From Spirochaetaceae bacterium (lineage in GTDB: Bacteria; Myxococcota_A; UBA9160; UBA4427), in contig JACKFD010000006.1 of the NCBI GenBank assembly GCA_020632655.1, forward strand, positions 62,001 through 126,000: a DNA stretch of 64,000 nucleotides. The letters are read 5' to 3'. The position numbers were made by a program, and so were the translations under genes. Position 1 is the first letter of the stretch. Each line of letters begins with the position of its first letter. A model generated the notes under the pieces. It was not told where the DNA came from. It did no database searches and was given only the letters and a program-made list of their open reading frames with translations. Shown here piece after piece: positions 26,082 to 33,286 of this stretch.

Positions 26082-26423
26082 TCAGGCGAGCAGCGACGCG
26101 TAGGTCGCCTCGTCGAAGCCGACGATCGTCGTCCGGCCCACGCGAAGGGTCGGCGCACGCAGGTTGCCGGTCGGACCCAGCATCTTCGCGACCACCTCGT
26201 CGAGCTCGGCCGTCTTCATGTCGAAGACATCGAGCTGCCTGCCCTTGGCCACGTAGACCCGTGACGAGCCCGTAGCGATCTCCCTCGCCTCCGCGGCACC
26301 GAGCTTGCGGCTCGCCGGCACCTCCTCGCGGATCTGCACCTGACTGGCCTCCAGCACCCTGGAGGCTCGCGTGCAGCTCGTTCAACCCTTGCGGAAGTAG
26401 TACCAGTCGACCTGCCTGGGCAT
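26082..26423 (-). CDS. Candidate Spx/ArsC-like thioredoxin-fold selenoprotein (UGA = Sec14)
   Basis: 113 residues if the in-frame TGA at 26382-26384 is read as selenocysteine. The ATG at 26421-26423 has GGAG seven bases upstream. The N terminus reads MPRQVDWYYFRKG-Sec-TSC, a UxxC redox motif in the place of the CTSC active site of Spx/ArsC-type proteins. The frame stays open to 26082, and the C-terminal half holds APTLRVGRTTIVGF, a cis-Pro-type strand typical of thioredoxin folds. Fifteen nt after the UGA begins a perfect hairpin (separate entry) that fits bacterial SECIS rules. A gene starting after the TGA would lose the whole active site. It follows the PEP-CTERM gene by 40 bp. selA, selB, selC and selD are not in the window. 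Confidence 0.82.
26347..26366 (-). promoter_or_regulatory. Bacterial SECIS-like hairpin of the selenoprotein gene
   Basis: On the mRNA (minus) strand GCCTCCAG-GGTG-CTGGAGGC forms an uninterrupted 8-bp stem with a four-base loop. The loop begins 23 nt after the UGA and its first two bases are GG. Published bacterial SECIS descriptions require a small stem-loop with the apical loop about 16-37 nt from the UGA and a G among the first two loop bases; both hold here. Confidence 0.78.
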
Positions 26424-26463
26424 GTCTCGTCTCCGTATGCGTCGGGAAGAGGGAGCGCGCAGT

Positions 26464-27183
26464 CTAGGCGCCCCGCCCGACCCTCGCCCGCTCGAGACGG
26501 TCGCGACGTCCCCCCGCGCTCGCGAGTCCCGCGAGACCCAGGCCGAGCAGGAGCGCCGTGCCCGGCTCGGGCACGATCGCGAGCTCGGCCATGCCGGGCG
26601 ACGGCGTCGTCCCGACGATCCAGTCGCTCGCGTTGTCGTCCGTGTCGACGTCGGCGAAGCGCCGCATCAGGCTCTCGCCCGGCGCCACGTCCGGAGCAGG
26701 CGTCCCTTCGCCGGCGAAGAACTCGCCGACGCCAAACACGCCGTAGCCGACTGCGTCGACGACGCGCTCCCCGTCCCGCAGCACGATCGAGTCGGGTCCG
26801 TTCTGGAAGTCGAAGTTGGCGAGCCAGTCGGCGCCGAGGATCGAGGTGGTCCCGTCGCTGCGCTGATCGGCCACCACGAAGAGCCCCGTCTCGCCGATCG
26901 CGCCCGAGAGCACGATCGTGGGCCCCGCCGCACCGTTCGCCCCGTTCACGCCCTCGACCACCCAGCCCTCGAGCGACGTACCGGGCCGCCCCGCGATCTC
27001 CACGAAGAGCTCGCCGTCGTCGGAGCCGACGGCGTCGTAGTAGACCTCCGACAAGAGCGGCAGCGCCGAGGCCGTCCCCGCCGCCCCCAGCCACACGGCG
27101 GCGAAGACACCACCCAGGATCCGACCGACTCCGCCGGACCCGACTTCCATCCCCTTCCTTCTTCTCATGCTCATCATGCTCAT
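26464..27183 (-). CDS. PEP-CTERM protein with lamin-tail-like domain
   Basis: 239 residues. The ATG at 27181-27183 overlaps the stop of the upstream gene (ATGA), supporting this start over later Mets in the MSMMSMRRRKGM stretch. A signal peptide ends near AAGTASA. Residues about 35-165 resemble a lamin-tail domain (LLSEVYYDAVGSDDGELFVEI, SLEGWVVEGVNG, GLFVVAD). The C terminus is a textbook PEP-CTERM sorting signal: VPEPGTALLLGLGLAGLASA followed by an Arg-rich tail. Such proteins are processed by exosortase and are often tied to exopolysaccharide; no exosortase gene is in the window. Confidence 0.88.
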   Translation of the reverse strand: MSMMSMRRRKGMEVGSGGVGRILGGVFAAVWLGAAGTASALPLLSEVYYDAVGSDDGELFVEIAGRPGTSLEGWVVEGVNGANGAAGPTIVLSGAIGETGLFVVADQRSDGTTSILGADWLANFDFQNGPDSIVLRDGERVVDAVGYGVFGVGEFFAGEGTPAPDVAPGESLMRRFADVDTDDNASDWIVGTTPSPGMAELAIVPEPGTALLLGLGLAGLASAGGRRDRLERARVGRGA

Positions 27184-28988
27184 CGCGTCTCGTTCCTCTG
27201 GCTCGGGACCTCGGGGTGCAAGGTGTCTGCCGCGGCGGGCGCGCCCGGGAGCGAGCGGCTCCGCTCGAACCGCCACCGGGCCACGAAGCCTCCGGTCCAG
27301 GCGTCCAGTCCGGCCTCGATCTCCCGCGCGCGCCAGCGCAACCGCGCGACCTCGGCGGGATCGGGGATCGCACCGGGCGTGGCGAGCCGCTCGCGAATCG
27401 CCTGCCGCTCGAAGTAGAGCTGGTTGATCTCGTCGGCGACGTCGTCGCGCAGGCTCACGACCTGACGCTGCTCCCGCGACAGGTCGACGGCGTCGTCGGG
27501 AAACGCGACGCCGCCGAGGTCCCAGTCGAGCGACACACTCGCAGAGAGCCGGCGTCCCTCGTCCCGACTGCGATCGAGTAGATACCGCGTGTCCCCCGAG
27601 ACGAAGCTCTGGTCGGCGTCCCGGGCGCGATCGTGGTCGAAGTCGGCACCGAGCTGCAGCGAGAGCTTCGGCCAGAAGGCCCGCTGCCAGAGCCCGCGTC
27701 GCAGGCGCCGGTCCCGCTCGACGTCGAGCCCCGAACGACGCAAGGCGTGTCGCAGCACCAGCTCGACCGGCGGATCCGGCGCCAACGCGAAGCGCGAGGC
27801 GTCCCCCGACTCGTCCCGCCCCGCGCCCGGACCCGGGGTGTCGGGCGCGACCCGTGCGCGCTCGGCACGAAGCAGGGCCCCCGGCCCGGCCAGGCCTCGC
27901 GCCGCCGACCGCATCGGTGCGAACACGCCCTCGCGACAGAGCACGACGGCCGCTCGCAACCGGTCGGCACGCACGTCGACGCAGTCGCTCGTCCCGGCCG
28001 AGCCCCCCACGCGCTGGAAGGGTCCATCGAGCGCGGGCGCCGCAAGCAGGCCGTGATCGGTCGCGAGCAGCACCCCGTCGTCGAGCGTCGCCAGGCGACG
28101 GATGCGTGCGCCCGGAGGCAGGACCGGTCGACGGATCCGCCAGGCGGTCGTCGCCCGGTCTGCGTTCGCCGTGACGGAGCGAGACACGACGACGTCGTCG
28201 AAGACGAGGTGCAGCCGGTCCGAGCCGGCGTCGAAGACGAGATCCACCGGCGCTCGCTCTCCGATCGCATCGGGGAGGTCCTCACGCTGGACGTCGACCA
28301 CGCGCAGCCCCGCGTCGCTCGGCACGCCCCGCACCCGCGCGAGCAGCCCGGCGCCGAAGAGCCAGACCTCCGCGAGCGACGATCCACCGCGGTCGAGCGA
28401 GGCGTCGGGCGGGGCGTCGGCCGCACCGGTCGAGACGACGGCCACCAGGGTGATCGGTCGGGACGCACCCGCCGCACGGAGGGGCTGCTCGATCCGGCCG
28501 TTCGGCGACCAGTAGGCGCCCGCATCCGTGGCGAGCACCCACGCCGTCCCGGCCCGCGCCAGGCGATGGATCGTGTTGCCGGCCTGGCCGTCGCGCAGCG
28601 TGCGTCGAAGGGGCCGTCCATTCCGCGACCAGACGTATAGACCGGCCTCCGTCGCGACCACGAGCTGCCCGGCCTCGTCGAAGAGCGCGTCGCGCACCGG
28701 CGGCAGCGCGGCCCGCTCCCGCCGCCCCCCGCGCCACCAGGTCATCCCGCCCGAGTCGCCGATCGCCAGCTCGCCCTCACGGCCCACGGCCAGGATGCGC
28801 GTCTCCTCGCCCCGCCCCGACGACTCGCCGAGCCATTGCCAGGCCGTCGTGATCGGCGCCGCCGCCGCTACTCGAGGCGCCTCGCCGGCGGCAGCGGCCC
28901 GGACCTCGTCGGCCGCCGCGTCCCGCGCCCACGAAAGGAGCAGCAGCGCGAGCAGGAGGACCGGATCGAGGCGACGTCGGCACGACAT
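27180..28988 (-). CDS. Large exported protein, propeller-like N-terminal part, coiled C-terminal region
   Basis: 602 residues from ATG 28986-28988 (MSCRRRLDPVLLLALLLLSW), which begins with a signal peptide ending near DAAADE. Residues 60-330 show recurring short beta units (GELAIGDSGGMTWW, GQLVVATEAGLYVW, AWVLATDAGAYW, GVLLATDHGLLAA) like a sensor-type beta-propeller. Residues about 440-600 contain strands reminiscent of an outer-membrane segment (FWPKLSLQLGADFDHD, RLSASVSLDWDLGG) and a helical part (LRDDVADEINQLYFERQAIRERL). Function is unknown; an envelope role is inferred. Longer starts exist up to 29336 but precede the signal peptide. The stop overlaps the PEP-CTERM gene. Confidence 0.7.
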   Translation of the reverse strand: MSCRRRLDPVLLLALLLLSWARDAAADEVRAAAAGEAPRVAAAAPITTAWQWLGESSGRGEETRILAVGREGELAIGDSGGMTWWRGGRRERAALPPVRDALFDEAGQLVVATEAGLYVWSRNGRPLRRTLRDGQAGNTIHRLARAGTAWVLATDAGAYWSPNGRIEQPLRAAGASRPITLVAVVSTGAADAPPDASLDRGGSSLAEVWLFGAGLLARVRGVPSDAGLRVVDVQREDLPDAIGERAPVDLVFDAGSDRLHLVFDDVVVSRSVTANADRATTAWRIRRPVLPPGARIRRLATLDDGVLLATDHGLLAAPALDGPFQRVGGSAGTSDCVDVRADRLRAAVVLCREGVFAPMRSAARGLAGPGALLRAERARVAPDTPGPGAGRDESGDASRFALAPDPPVELVLRHALRRSGLDVERDRRLRRGLWQRAFWPKLSLQLGADFDHDRARDADQSFVSGDTRYLLDRSRDEGRRLSASVSLDWDLGGVAFPDDAVDLSREQRQVVSLRDDVADEINQLYFERQAIRERLATPGAIPDPAEVARLRWRAREIEAGLDAWTGGFVARWRFERSRSLPGAPAAADTLHPEVPSQRNETR

Positions 28989-29138
28989 GCCGGGATGGGA
29001 TCGCAAGGCGCGTGCCGCCCGGCCGACGAGCGAGGACCGCACGAAAGGCCGCGCGAGGACGCGGCGTGAACGCATCGCCCCGTCGCATGCGTGGAGCCGC
29101 CGCCTCGTCGGTCCTCGTGGAAGTCCGGCCGGCCGCGC

Positions 29139-29167
29139 TTGACGCCGCGCGGCCCGTCCCGAAGAAT
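29139..29167 (+). promoter_or_regulatory. Candidate sigma70 promoter for the lipoprotein-cofDCE operon
   Basis: TTGACG (29139-29144), 17-bp spacer, AAGAAT (29162-29167). Transcription would begin near 29174, at the ATG of the lipoprotein gene, so the message may be leaderless; no Shine-Dalgarno precedes that ATG. Confidence 0.4.
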
Positions 29168-29175
29168 CGCCGCGC

Positions 29176-29508
29176 ATGAAGCGCCCCCCCCGCACGCTCC
29201 GACCGACGCTGGCGGTCGCCCTCTGGCTCGGGCTGGCCCTGGTGCTCGGCTGCCGTGGCGCGGATCGCTCGTCGGGTGCCGCCGCACGGCGCGAGAGCGA
29301 GCGCGCGGCGCGACGGGCGGCGCTCGAGTCGAGCATCGCCGAGGACCACGCGACCCTCGAGGCGCTGGTCGCGAGACCACGGGACGAAGGCGACCCGCCG
29401 CTCTACGACGATCCGACCCTGCGCGCGATCGCGGCGCGCCTGTCGGAGAACGAGCGGGCGCTCGCAGCGCTGCGCGCGTCGGACGCCGCGCCGGCGACGG
29501 ATCGATGA
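29176..29508 (+). CDS. Small lipoprotein of unknown function
   Basis: 110 residues. Signal sequence with lipobox LALVLGC, then a helical, Ala/Arg/Glu-rich body, likely a short coiled coil (ESERAARRAALESSIAEDHATLEAL). No domain recognised. It precedes cofD by 16 bp and may simply share its promoter; a role in F420 metabolism is not implied. Possible leaderless start. Confidence 0.6.
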   Translation: MKRPPRTLRPTLAVALWLGLALVLGCRGADRSSGAAARRESERAARRAALESSIAEDHATLEALVARPRDEGDPPLYDDPTLRAIAARLSENERALAALRASDAAPATDR

Positions 29509-29524
29509 GCGGAGGCGCCCAGCG

Positions 29525-30568
29525 ATGACGCCGGCGCGCGACGCAGCGCCCGGTCGGGCGTCGTCGACGGACGGGGCCCGTCGGGTCGTGGTGCTGGCCG
29601 GGGGCGTCGGGGCGGCGCGCTTCCTGCGCGGCGTGGTCCGCGCCACCCCGCCCGAGCACGTCACGGCGATCGTGAACACGGGCGACGACCGCGTCTTCTA
29701 CGGCGTCCACGTCTCCCCCGATCTCGACATCGTCGCCTACACCCTCGCCGAGCGGATCGACCGCCAACGCGGCTTCGGACTCGAAGGCGACCGCTTCGAC
29801 CTCGTCGATCGGCTCGCAGCGCTCGGGCACGAGACCTGGTTCCGGCTCGGCGACGCCGACTACGCCAACTGCCTGCACCGCACGCTCCGGCTCGCGGCGG
29901 GCGCCGGACTCGACGAGGTGACCGACGAGCTGCGCCGGGACCTCGGACTCGCGCTGCGGCTGCTGCCGATGTCGAACGATCCCTGTCCGACCTTCGTCGC
30001 GCTCGAGGGCGGCGCGCGCGTGCACTTCGAGGAGTACCTCGTGCGGGACGGTGCCCCGACCGACGTCGTCTCCGTCGACCTGTCCGCCGCCGAGGCTGCG
30101 TCTCCCGCGCCCGGCGTCGCCCTGGCGATCGCCGCGGCGGACGTGATCCTCGTCGCGCCGAGCAACCCGGTCGTCTCGATCGGGCCGATCCTCGCGGTGC
30201 GCGGCGTGCGGGAGGCGCTGGCTTCGAGCGGGGCGCCGATCGTGGCGGTCTCGCCGATCGTCGGTGGAGCACCGATCAAGGGACCCGCGCATACGTTGCT
30301 TCGGGCGCTCGGCTGCGAGGTCTCGGCGCTCGGCGTGGCGCGCTTCTACGCCGACTGGATCGACGGCTTCGTCTTCGACGAGCGCGACGCGGCGCTCCAG
30401 CCGGCGATCGAGGCGCTCGGGCTCGAGAGCGAGGCGCTCGACACGATGATGGTCGATGCGCGCGTCTCCGAGGCGGTCGCGCGGGCGGCGCTCGGCGTCG
30501 CCGAGCGGGTCGCCCGGCGTCGGCGCGGGGCGGCGGGGACCGCGCGGTCGCGGGGGGCTTCGCGATGA
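29525..30568 (+). CDS. cofD: 2-phospho-L-lactate transferase (CofD family)
   Basis: 347 residues. CofD joins the phospholactyl (or phosphoenolpyruvyl) group of an activated guanosine intermediate to Fo, making F420-0. Motifs: N-terminal VVVLAGGVGAARFLRGV (family GGxGxxR loop), IVNTGDD near residue 55, LRLLPMSNDPCPTFV and VILVAPSNPVVSIGPIL in the Rossmann-like half, SPIVGGAPIKGPA near the C terminus. Starts at ATG 29525. Its stop overlaps the ATG of cofC, and cofE follows, giving a compact F420 operon. Confidence 0.94.
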   Translation: MTPARDAAPGRASSTDGARRVVVLAGGVGAARFLRGVVRATPPEHVTAIVNTGDDRVFYGVHVSPDLDIVAYTLAERIDRQRGFGLEGDRFDLVDRLAALGHETWFRLGDADYANCLHRTLRLAAGAGLDEVTDELRRDLGLALRLLPMSNDPCPTFVALEGGARVHFEEYLVRDGAPTDVVSVDLSAAEAASPAPGVALAIAAADVILVAPSNPVVSIGPILAVRGVREALASSGAPIVAVSPIVGGAPIKGPAHTLLRALGCEVSALGVARFYADWIDGFVFDERDAALQPAIEALGLESEALDTMMVDARVSEAVARAALGVAERVARRRRGAAGTARSRGASR

Positions 30569-31242
30569 CGATCGCGCTGGTGCCCGTGAAGCGTCTCGAG
30601 CAGAGCAAGTCGCGGCTGCTGCCGCACCTGCCGGATGCGCGGCGGCAGGCCCTGACCCTCGCGATGCTCGAGGATCTGCTCGAGGCCCTCGCGGCGACGC
30701 CGGGCCTCGATCGCGTGGCCGTCACGACGCCCGATCCGATCGTCGCGGAGGCCGTGCGCGCGGCGGGCGCCGAGGCGCTGATCCGGCCCGAGCCGGGTCT
30801 GAACGCGGCGCTCGAGGAGGGCATCGCGCGTCTGCACCCCGGCCCCGACGAGCCCTTCCTGATCGTCCTGGGCGACGTCGCCGGGGCCGTCGCGGCGGAC
30901 TTCGCTTCGCTGCTCGAGGCGGCGTCCGCCCGGGGCGCGCGCGGCGTCTGGTGTGCGCCCTCGGCGGATGGCGGGACCTCGGCGCTGGTCCAGCGGCCGG
31001 CCGGCGTGATCCCCTGCCGGTTCGGCCCCGACAGCGCCCGGCGCCATCGCGAGGCGGCGCGCGAGGCCGGCGTACCCTTCCATCTCCTCGAGCTCGCCTC
31101 CCTCTCGATCGACCTCGACCAGCCCGAGGACCTCGAGGCCTTCCTCGCGACCGAGGGTGGCGGGCGACGCACGCGCGCCCTGCTGACGGAGATCTTCGGG
31201 GAGACCGCGCCGGCGACCGCGAGCCGGGAGGAAAGAGCATGA
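30565..31242 (+). CDS. cofC: 2-phospho-L-lactate (or PEP) guanylyltransferase
   Basis: 225 residues with a nucleotidyltransferase fold: ALVPVKRLEQSKSRL at the N terminus, then VAVTTPDPIVAE, LIRPEPGLNAALEEGI, LIVLGDVAGAVAADF and the C-terminal SLSIDLDQPEDLEAFL. It activates phospholactate or phosphoenolpyruvate with GTP to supply CofD; which substrate is used varies between lineages and cannot be told here. Overlaps cofD and cofE by ATGA at both ends. Confidence 0.92.
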   Translation: MTIALVPVKRLEQSKSRLLPHLPDARRQALTLAMLEDLLEALAATPGLDRVAVTTPDPIVAEAVRAAGAEALIRPEPGLNAALEEGIARLHPGPDEPFLIVLGDVAGAVAADFASLLEAASARGARGVWCAPSADGGTSALVQRPAGVIPCRFGPDSARRHREAAREAGVPFHLLELASLSIDLDQPEDLEAFLATEGGGRRTRALLTEIFGETAPATASREERA

Positions 31243-32018
31243 GCGCCAAGTCGACGACGGTGGGCGCCCTGCCCGGCCCCGTGCGGCTCGTACCGCTCCC
31301 GGGCCTGCCGGAGGTGGAGCCGGGCATGGACCTCGCGGCCTTGATCCGCGACGCCGCGCAACGGGCGGAGATCGAGCTCGCTTCCCGCATCGTCGTGATC
31401 GCCCAGAAGGTCGTATCGAAGGCCGAGGGACGATTGGTGCGCCTGGCGGACGTGACACCACGCGACGAGGCCCGCGAGATCGCCGCCGCCCACGGTCGCG
31501 ACCCGCGTCAGGTCGAGCTCGTCCTGCGCGAGAGCCGCCGCATCGTCCGCCGCGGTCACAACGTCCTCATCACCGAGACCCGACACGGCTTCGTCTGCGC
31601 CAACGCCGGCGTCGACCTCTCGAATGCCCCCGGCGAGGACGTCGCCGTCCTGCTCCCGGAGGATCCCGACGCCTCCGCGCGCCGACTCCACGAGGCGCTG
31701 TCGACACCGGCCGGCCCGACCCCCGTCGTCATCAGCGACACCTTCGGCCGACCCTGGCGCGAGGGTCTGGTCGACGTCGCCCTCGGCTCGGCGGGACTCT
31801 CGCCGATCCGCGACGATCGCGGCTCCCGGGATCGCGCGGGGCGCGAGCTGCTCGTCACCCAGCCCGCGACCGCCGACCAGCTCGCCGCCGCCGCGGGCCT
31901 GCTGATGTGGAAGAGCGCGGGGCTGCCGGTCGTCGTCGTCGAGGGCTTCGCCTTCGAGGGCGACGGGACGGTGCGCGAGAAGCTGCTGCGCGATCCCGCG
32001 ACCGACCTCTTCCGCTAG
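31239..32018 (+). CDS. cofE: Coenzyme F420-0:L-glutamate ligase
   Basis: 259 residues from ATG 31239 (AGGAAAGAGC upstream). CofE adds glutamates to F420-0 in a GTP-dependent reaction. Seen: RIVVIAQKVVSKAEGRLV, HGFVCANAGVDLSNAPGED, VVISDTFGRPWREGLVDVALGSAGL and the C-terminal DQLAAAAGLLMWKSAGLPVV. It lacks the extra C-terminal nitroreductase-like domain found in mycobacterial FbiB. Fo synthase genes (cofG/cofH or fbiC) are not in the window and must be elsewhere. Confidence 0.94.
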   Translation: MSAKSTTVGALPGPVRLVPLPGLPEVEPGMDLAALIRDAAQRAEIELASRIVVIAQKVVSKAEGRLVRLADVTPRDEAREIAAAHGRDPRQVELVLRESRRIVRRGHNVLITETRHGFVCANAGVDLSNAPGEDVAVLLPEDPDASARRLHEALSTPAGPTPVVISDTFGRPWREGLVDVALGSAGLSPIRDDRGSRDRAGRELLVTQPATADQLAAAAGLLMWKSAGLPVVVVEGFAFEGDGTVREKLLRDPATDLFR

Positions 32019-32072
32019 GCCAGGCGCGCGGCATCGCCTACGCGATCGAAGGCGGCGCCCGCGGACGGTCGA

Positions 32073-32675
32073 CTAACGCTTGAGCCGGCTGCGGGCCTGG
32101 GCGAGGGTCGATGCGCGCAGGCCGCTGGCCAGGACCGGCAGCTCCTGCTGCAGCCGCTCGAGCTCGCTCCGCGCATCGGCGCCTGGATCGATGACGGGGC
32201 GGATCACGAAGGTCGTCACCTCGCAGGCGGAGTAGGGACTGACCGTGATCTCCCAGAGATGCTCGACGACGCCCCGATCGCGCAGGCTCGCCAGATGCCG
32301 GGCGAGCAGCTCGGTCAGGACGGCGTCCTCCGCGTAGAACCAGACCTGGGGCACGCGCACCCATTCGCCCGCCACCGTCAGGTGCCCCTCGCAGGACCAG
32401 CACGGCACGGCGAGGCGCAGCTCGGCGAGCGCGAAGACGAGGGGGACGACGAGGGACTCGACGGGGTAGCGCGCCGGATCCGAGGACAGCGCTCGCGCCG
32501 CGTCCGGGCAGTCCGGGGAGCAGCCGCAGCCGCAGTCCGTCGCGTTCCGCGGACAGGCGCACGGCTTGACACAGCCCGGGCAGGGCCGGAGGACCGTGGC
32601 GGACGGCTGCTCGACGAGCAGGGAGAGGACGCGGCGTGCGCCCTCCCCCGTCTGTCCCGAGGTTCGGATCTTCAT
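32073..32675 (-). CDS. Cysteine-rich hypothetical protein, 200 aa
   Basis: Not recognised. Residues 30-60 hold nine cysteines in close CxxC, CxC and CGCGC patterns (CPGCVKPCACP, CGCGCSPDC), suggesting a structural metal site or Fe-S cluster; another Cys pair is in VPCWSCEGHL and a lone Cys in SACEVTTF. The rest is a mixed alpha/beta domain ending in a basic helix (LAQARSRLKR). No signal peptide. It faces cofE tail to tail and lies 31 bp upstream of the truncated-haemoglobin gene end. Confidence 0.7.
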   Translation of the reverse strand: MKIRTSGQTGEGARRVLSLLVEQPSATVLRPCPGCVKPCACPRNATDCGCGCSPDCPDAARALSSDPARYPVESLVVPLVFALAELRLAVPCWSCEGHLTVAGEWVRVPQVWFYAEDAVLTELLARHLASLRDRGVVEHLWEITVSPYSACEVTTFVIRPVIDPGADARSELERLQQELPVLASGLRASTLAQARSRLKR

Positions 32676-32706
32676 CGAGATCGATCGCCGGAGAGGCGCG
32701 CGCCCG

Positions 32707-33090
32707 TCAGCGGTTCAGCACGTCGTCCCGGGTCGATCCGACGACCGCGACGACGTCGTCGATCTCGGCCTTCGCGACGCCGAGCTCGCCGAGGGTGTCG
32801 ACGAGATGCCCGGCCACTCGATCGAAATGCTCGTCCGAGAGCCCGCGCCGCACGGCCGTGGCGTGGGCCGCGCGCATCGAGCGCCCCGTCCACTTCTGCG
32901 GTCCGCCGAGCGCGTAGGAGAGGAAGGCCCGCTGCTTGCGCGCCTGCTTCGCCATGTCGACGCCGTCGAAGAAGGGGACGAGCAGCTCGTCGCCCAACAA
33001 CTTCTCGTAGAAGATTCCCACAGCCGCTTCGATCGCAGGCTCGCCGCCGAGCCGTTCGTAGAGAGAGGTCGCCACGTTCGTTCGCTCCAT
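32707..33090 (-). CDS. Truncated haemoglobin (group I-like)
   Basis: 127 residues from ATG 33088-33090. The sequence SLYERLGGEPAIEAAVGIFYEKLLGDELLVPFFDGVDM is a typical 2/2 globin start with the B10 Tyr in IFYEKL; the proximal His lies in MRAAHATAVRRGLSDEHFDRVAGHL. It binds haem and probably oxygen or NO. Length is standard for group I. No partner gene is evident. Confidence 0.93.
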   Translation of the reverse strand: MERTNVATSLYERLGGEPAIEAAVGIFYEKLLGDELLVPFFDGVDMAKQARKQRAFLSYALGGPQKWTGRSMRAAHATAVRRGLSDEHFDRVAGHLVDTLGELGVAKAEIDDVVAVVGSTRDDVLNR

Positions 33091-33286
33091 CGCGTTGGGC
33101 CCACCCCGCCTTCGAGCCCGATCGCAGGAGCGTGTCGGTTCGAACACACGGAAGCTCGATCGAGGAGATCCCCGAGAAGCGCAGCCGCATCCGCCGTGCG
33201 CGGTGCAGGCGCACGGGTCGCAGGGCGCGTGACCGGAAGACACGTCGTCGGGGCACGCATGCAGCGCGGCGGCAATGCGCCCGTGA

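Noticed and set aside
26082..26357. Calling the selenoprotein gene as a 91-codon protein starting after the UGA
   Set aside because: That start lies inside the SECIS stem, has no ribosome site and removes the UxxC active site; the longer reading has a good ribosome site.
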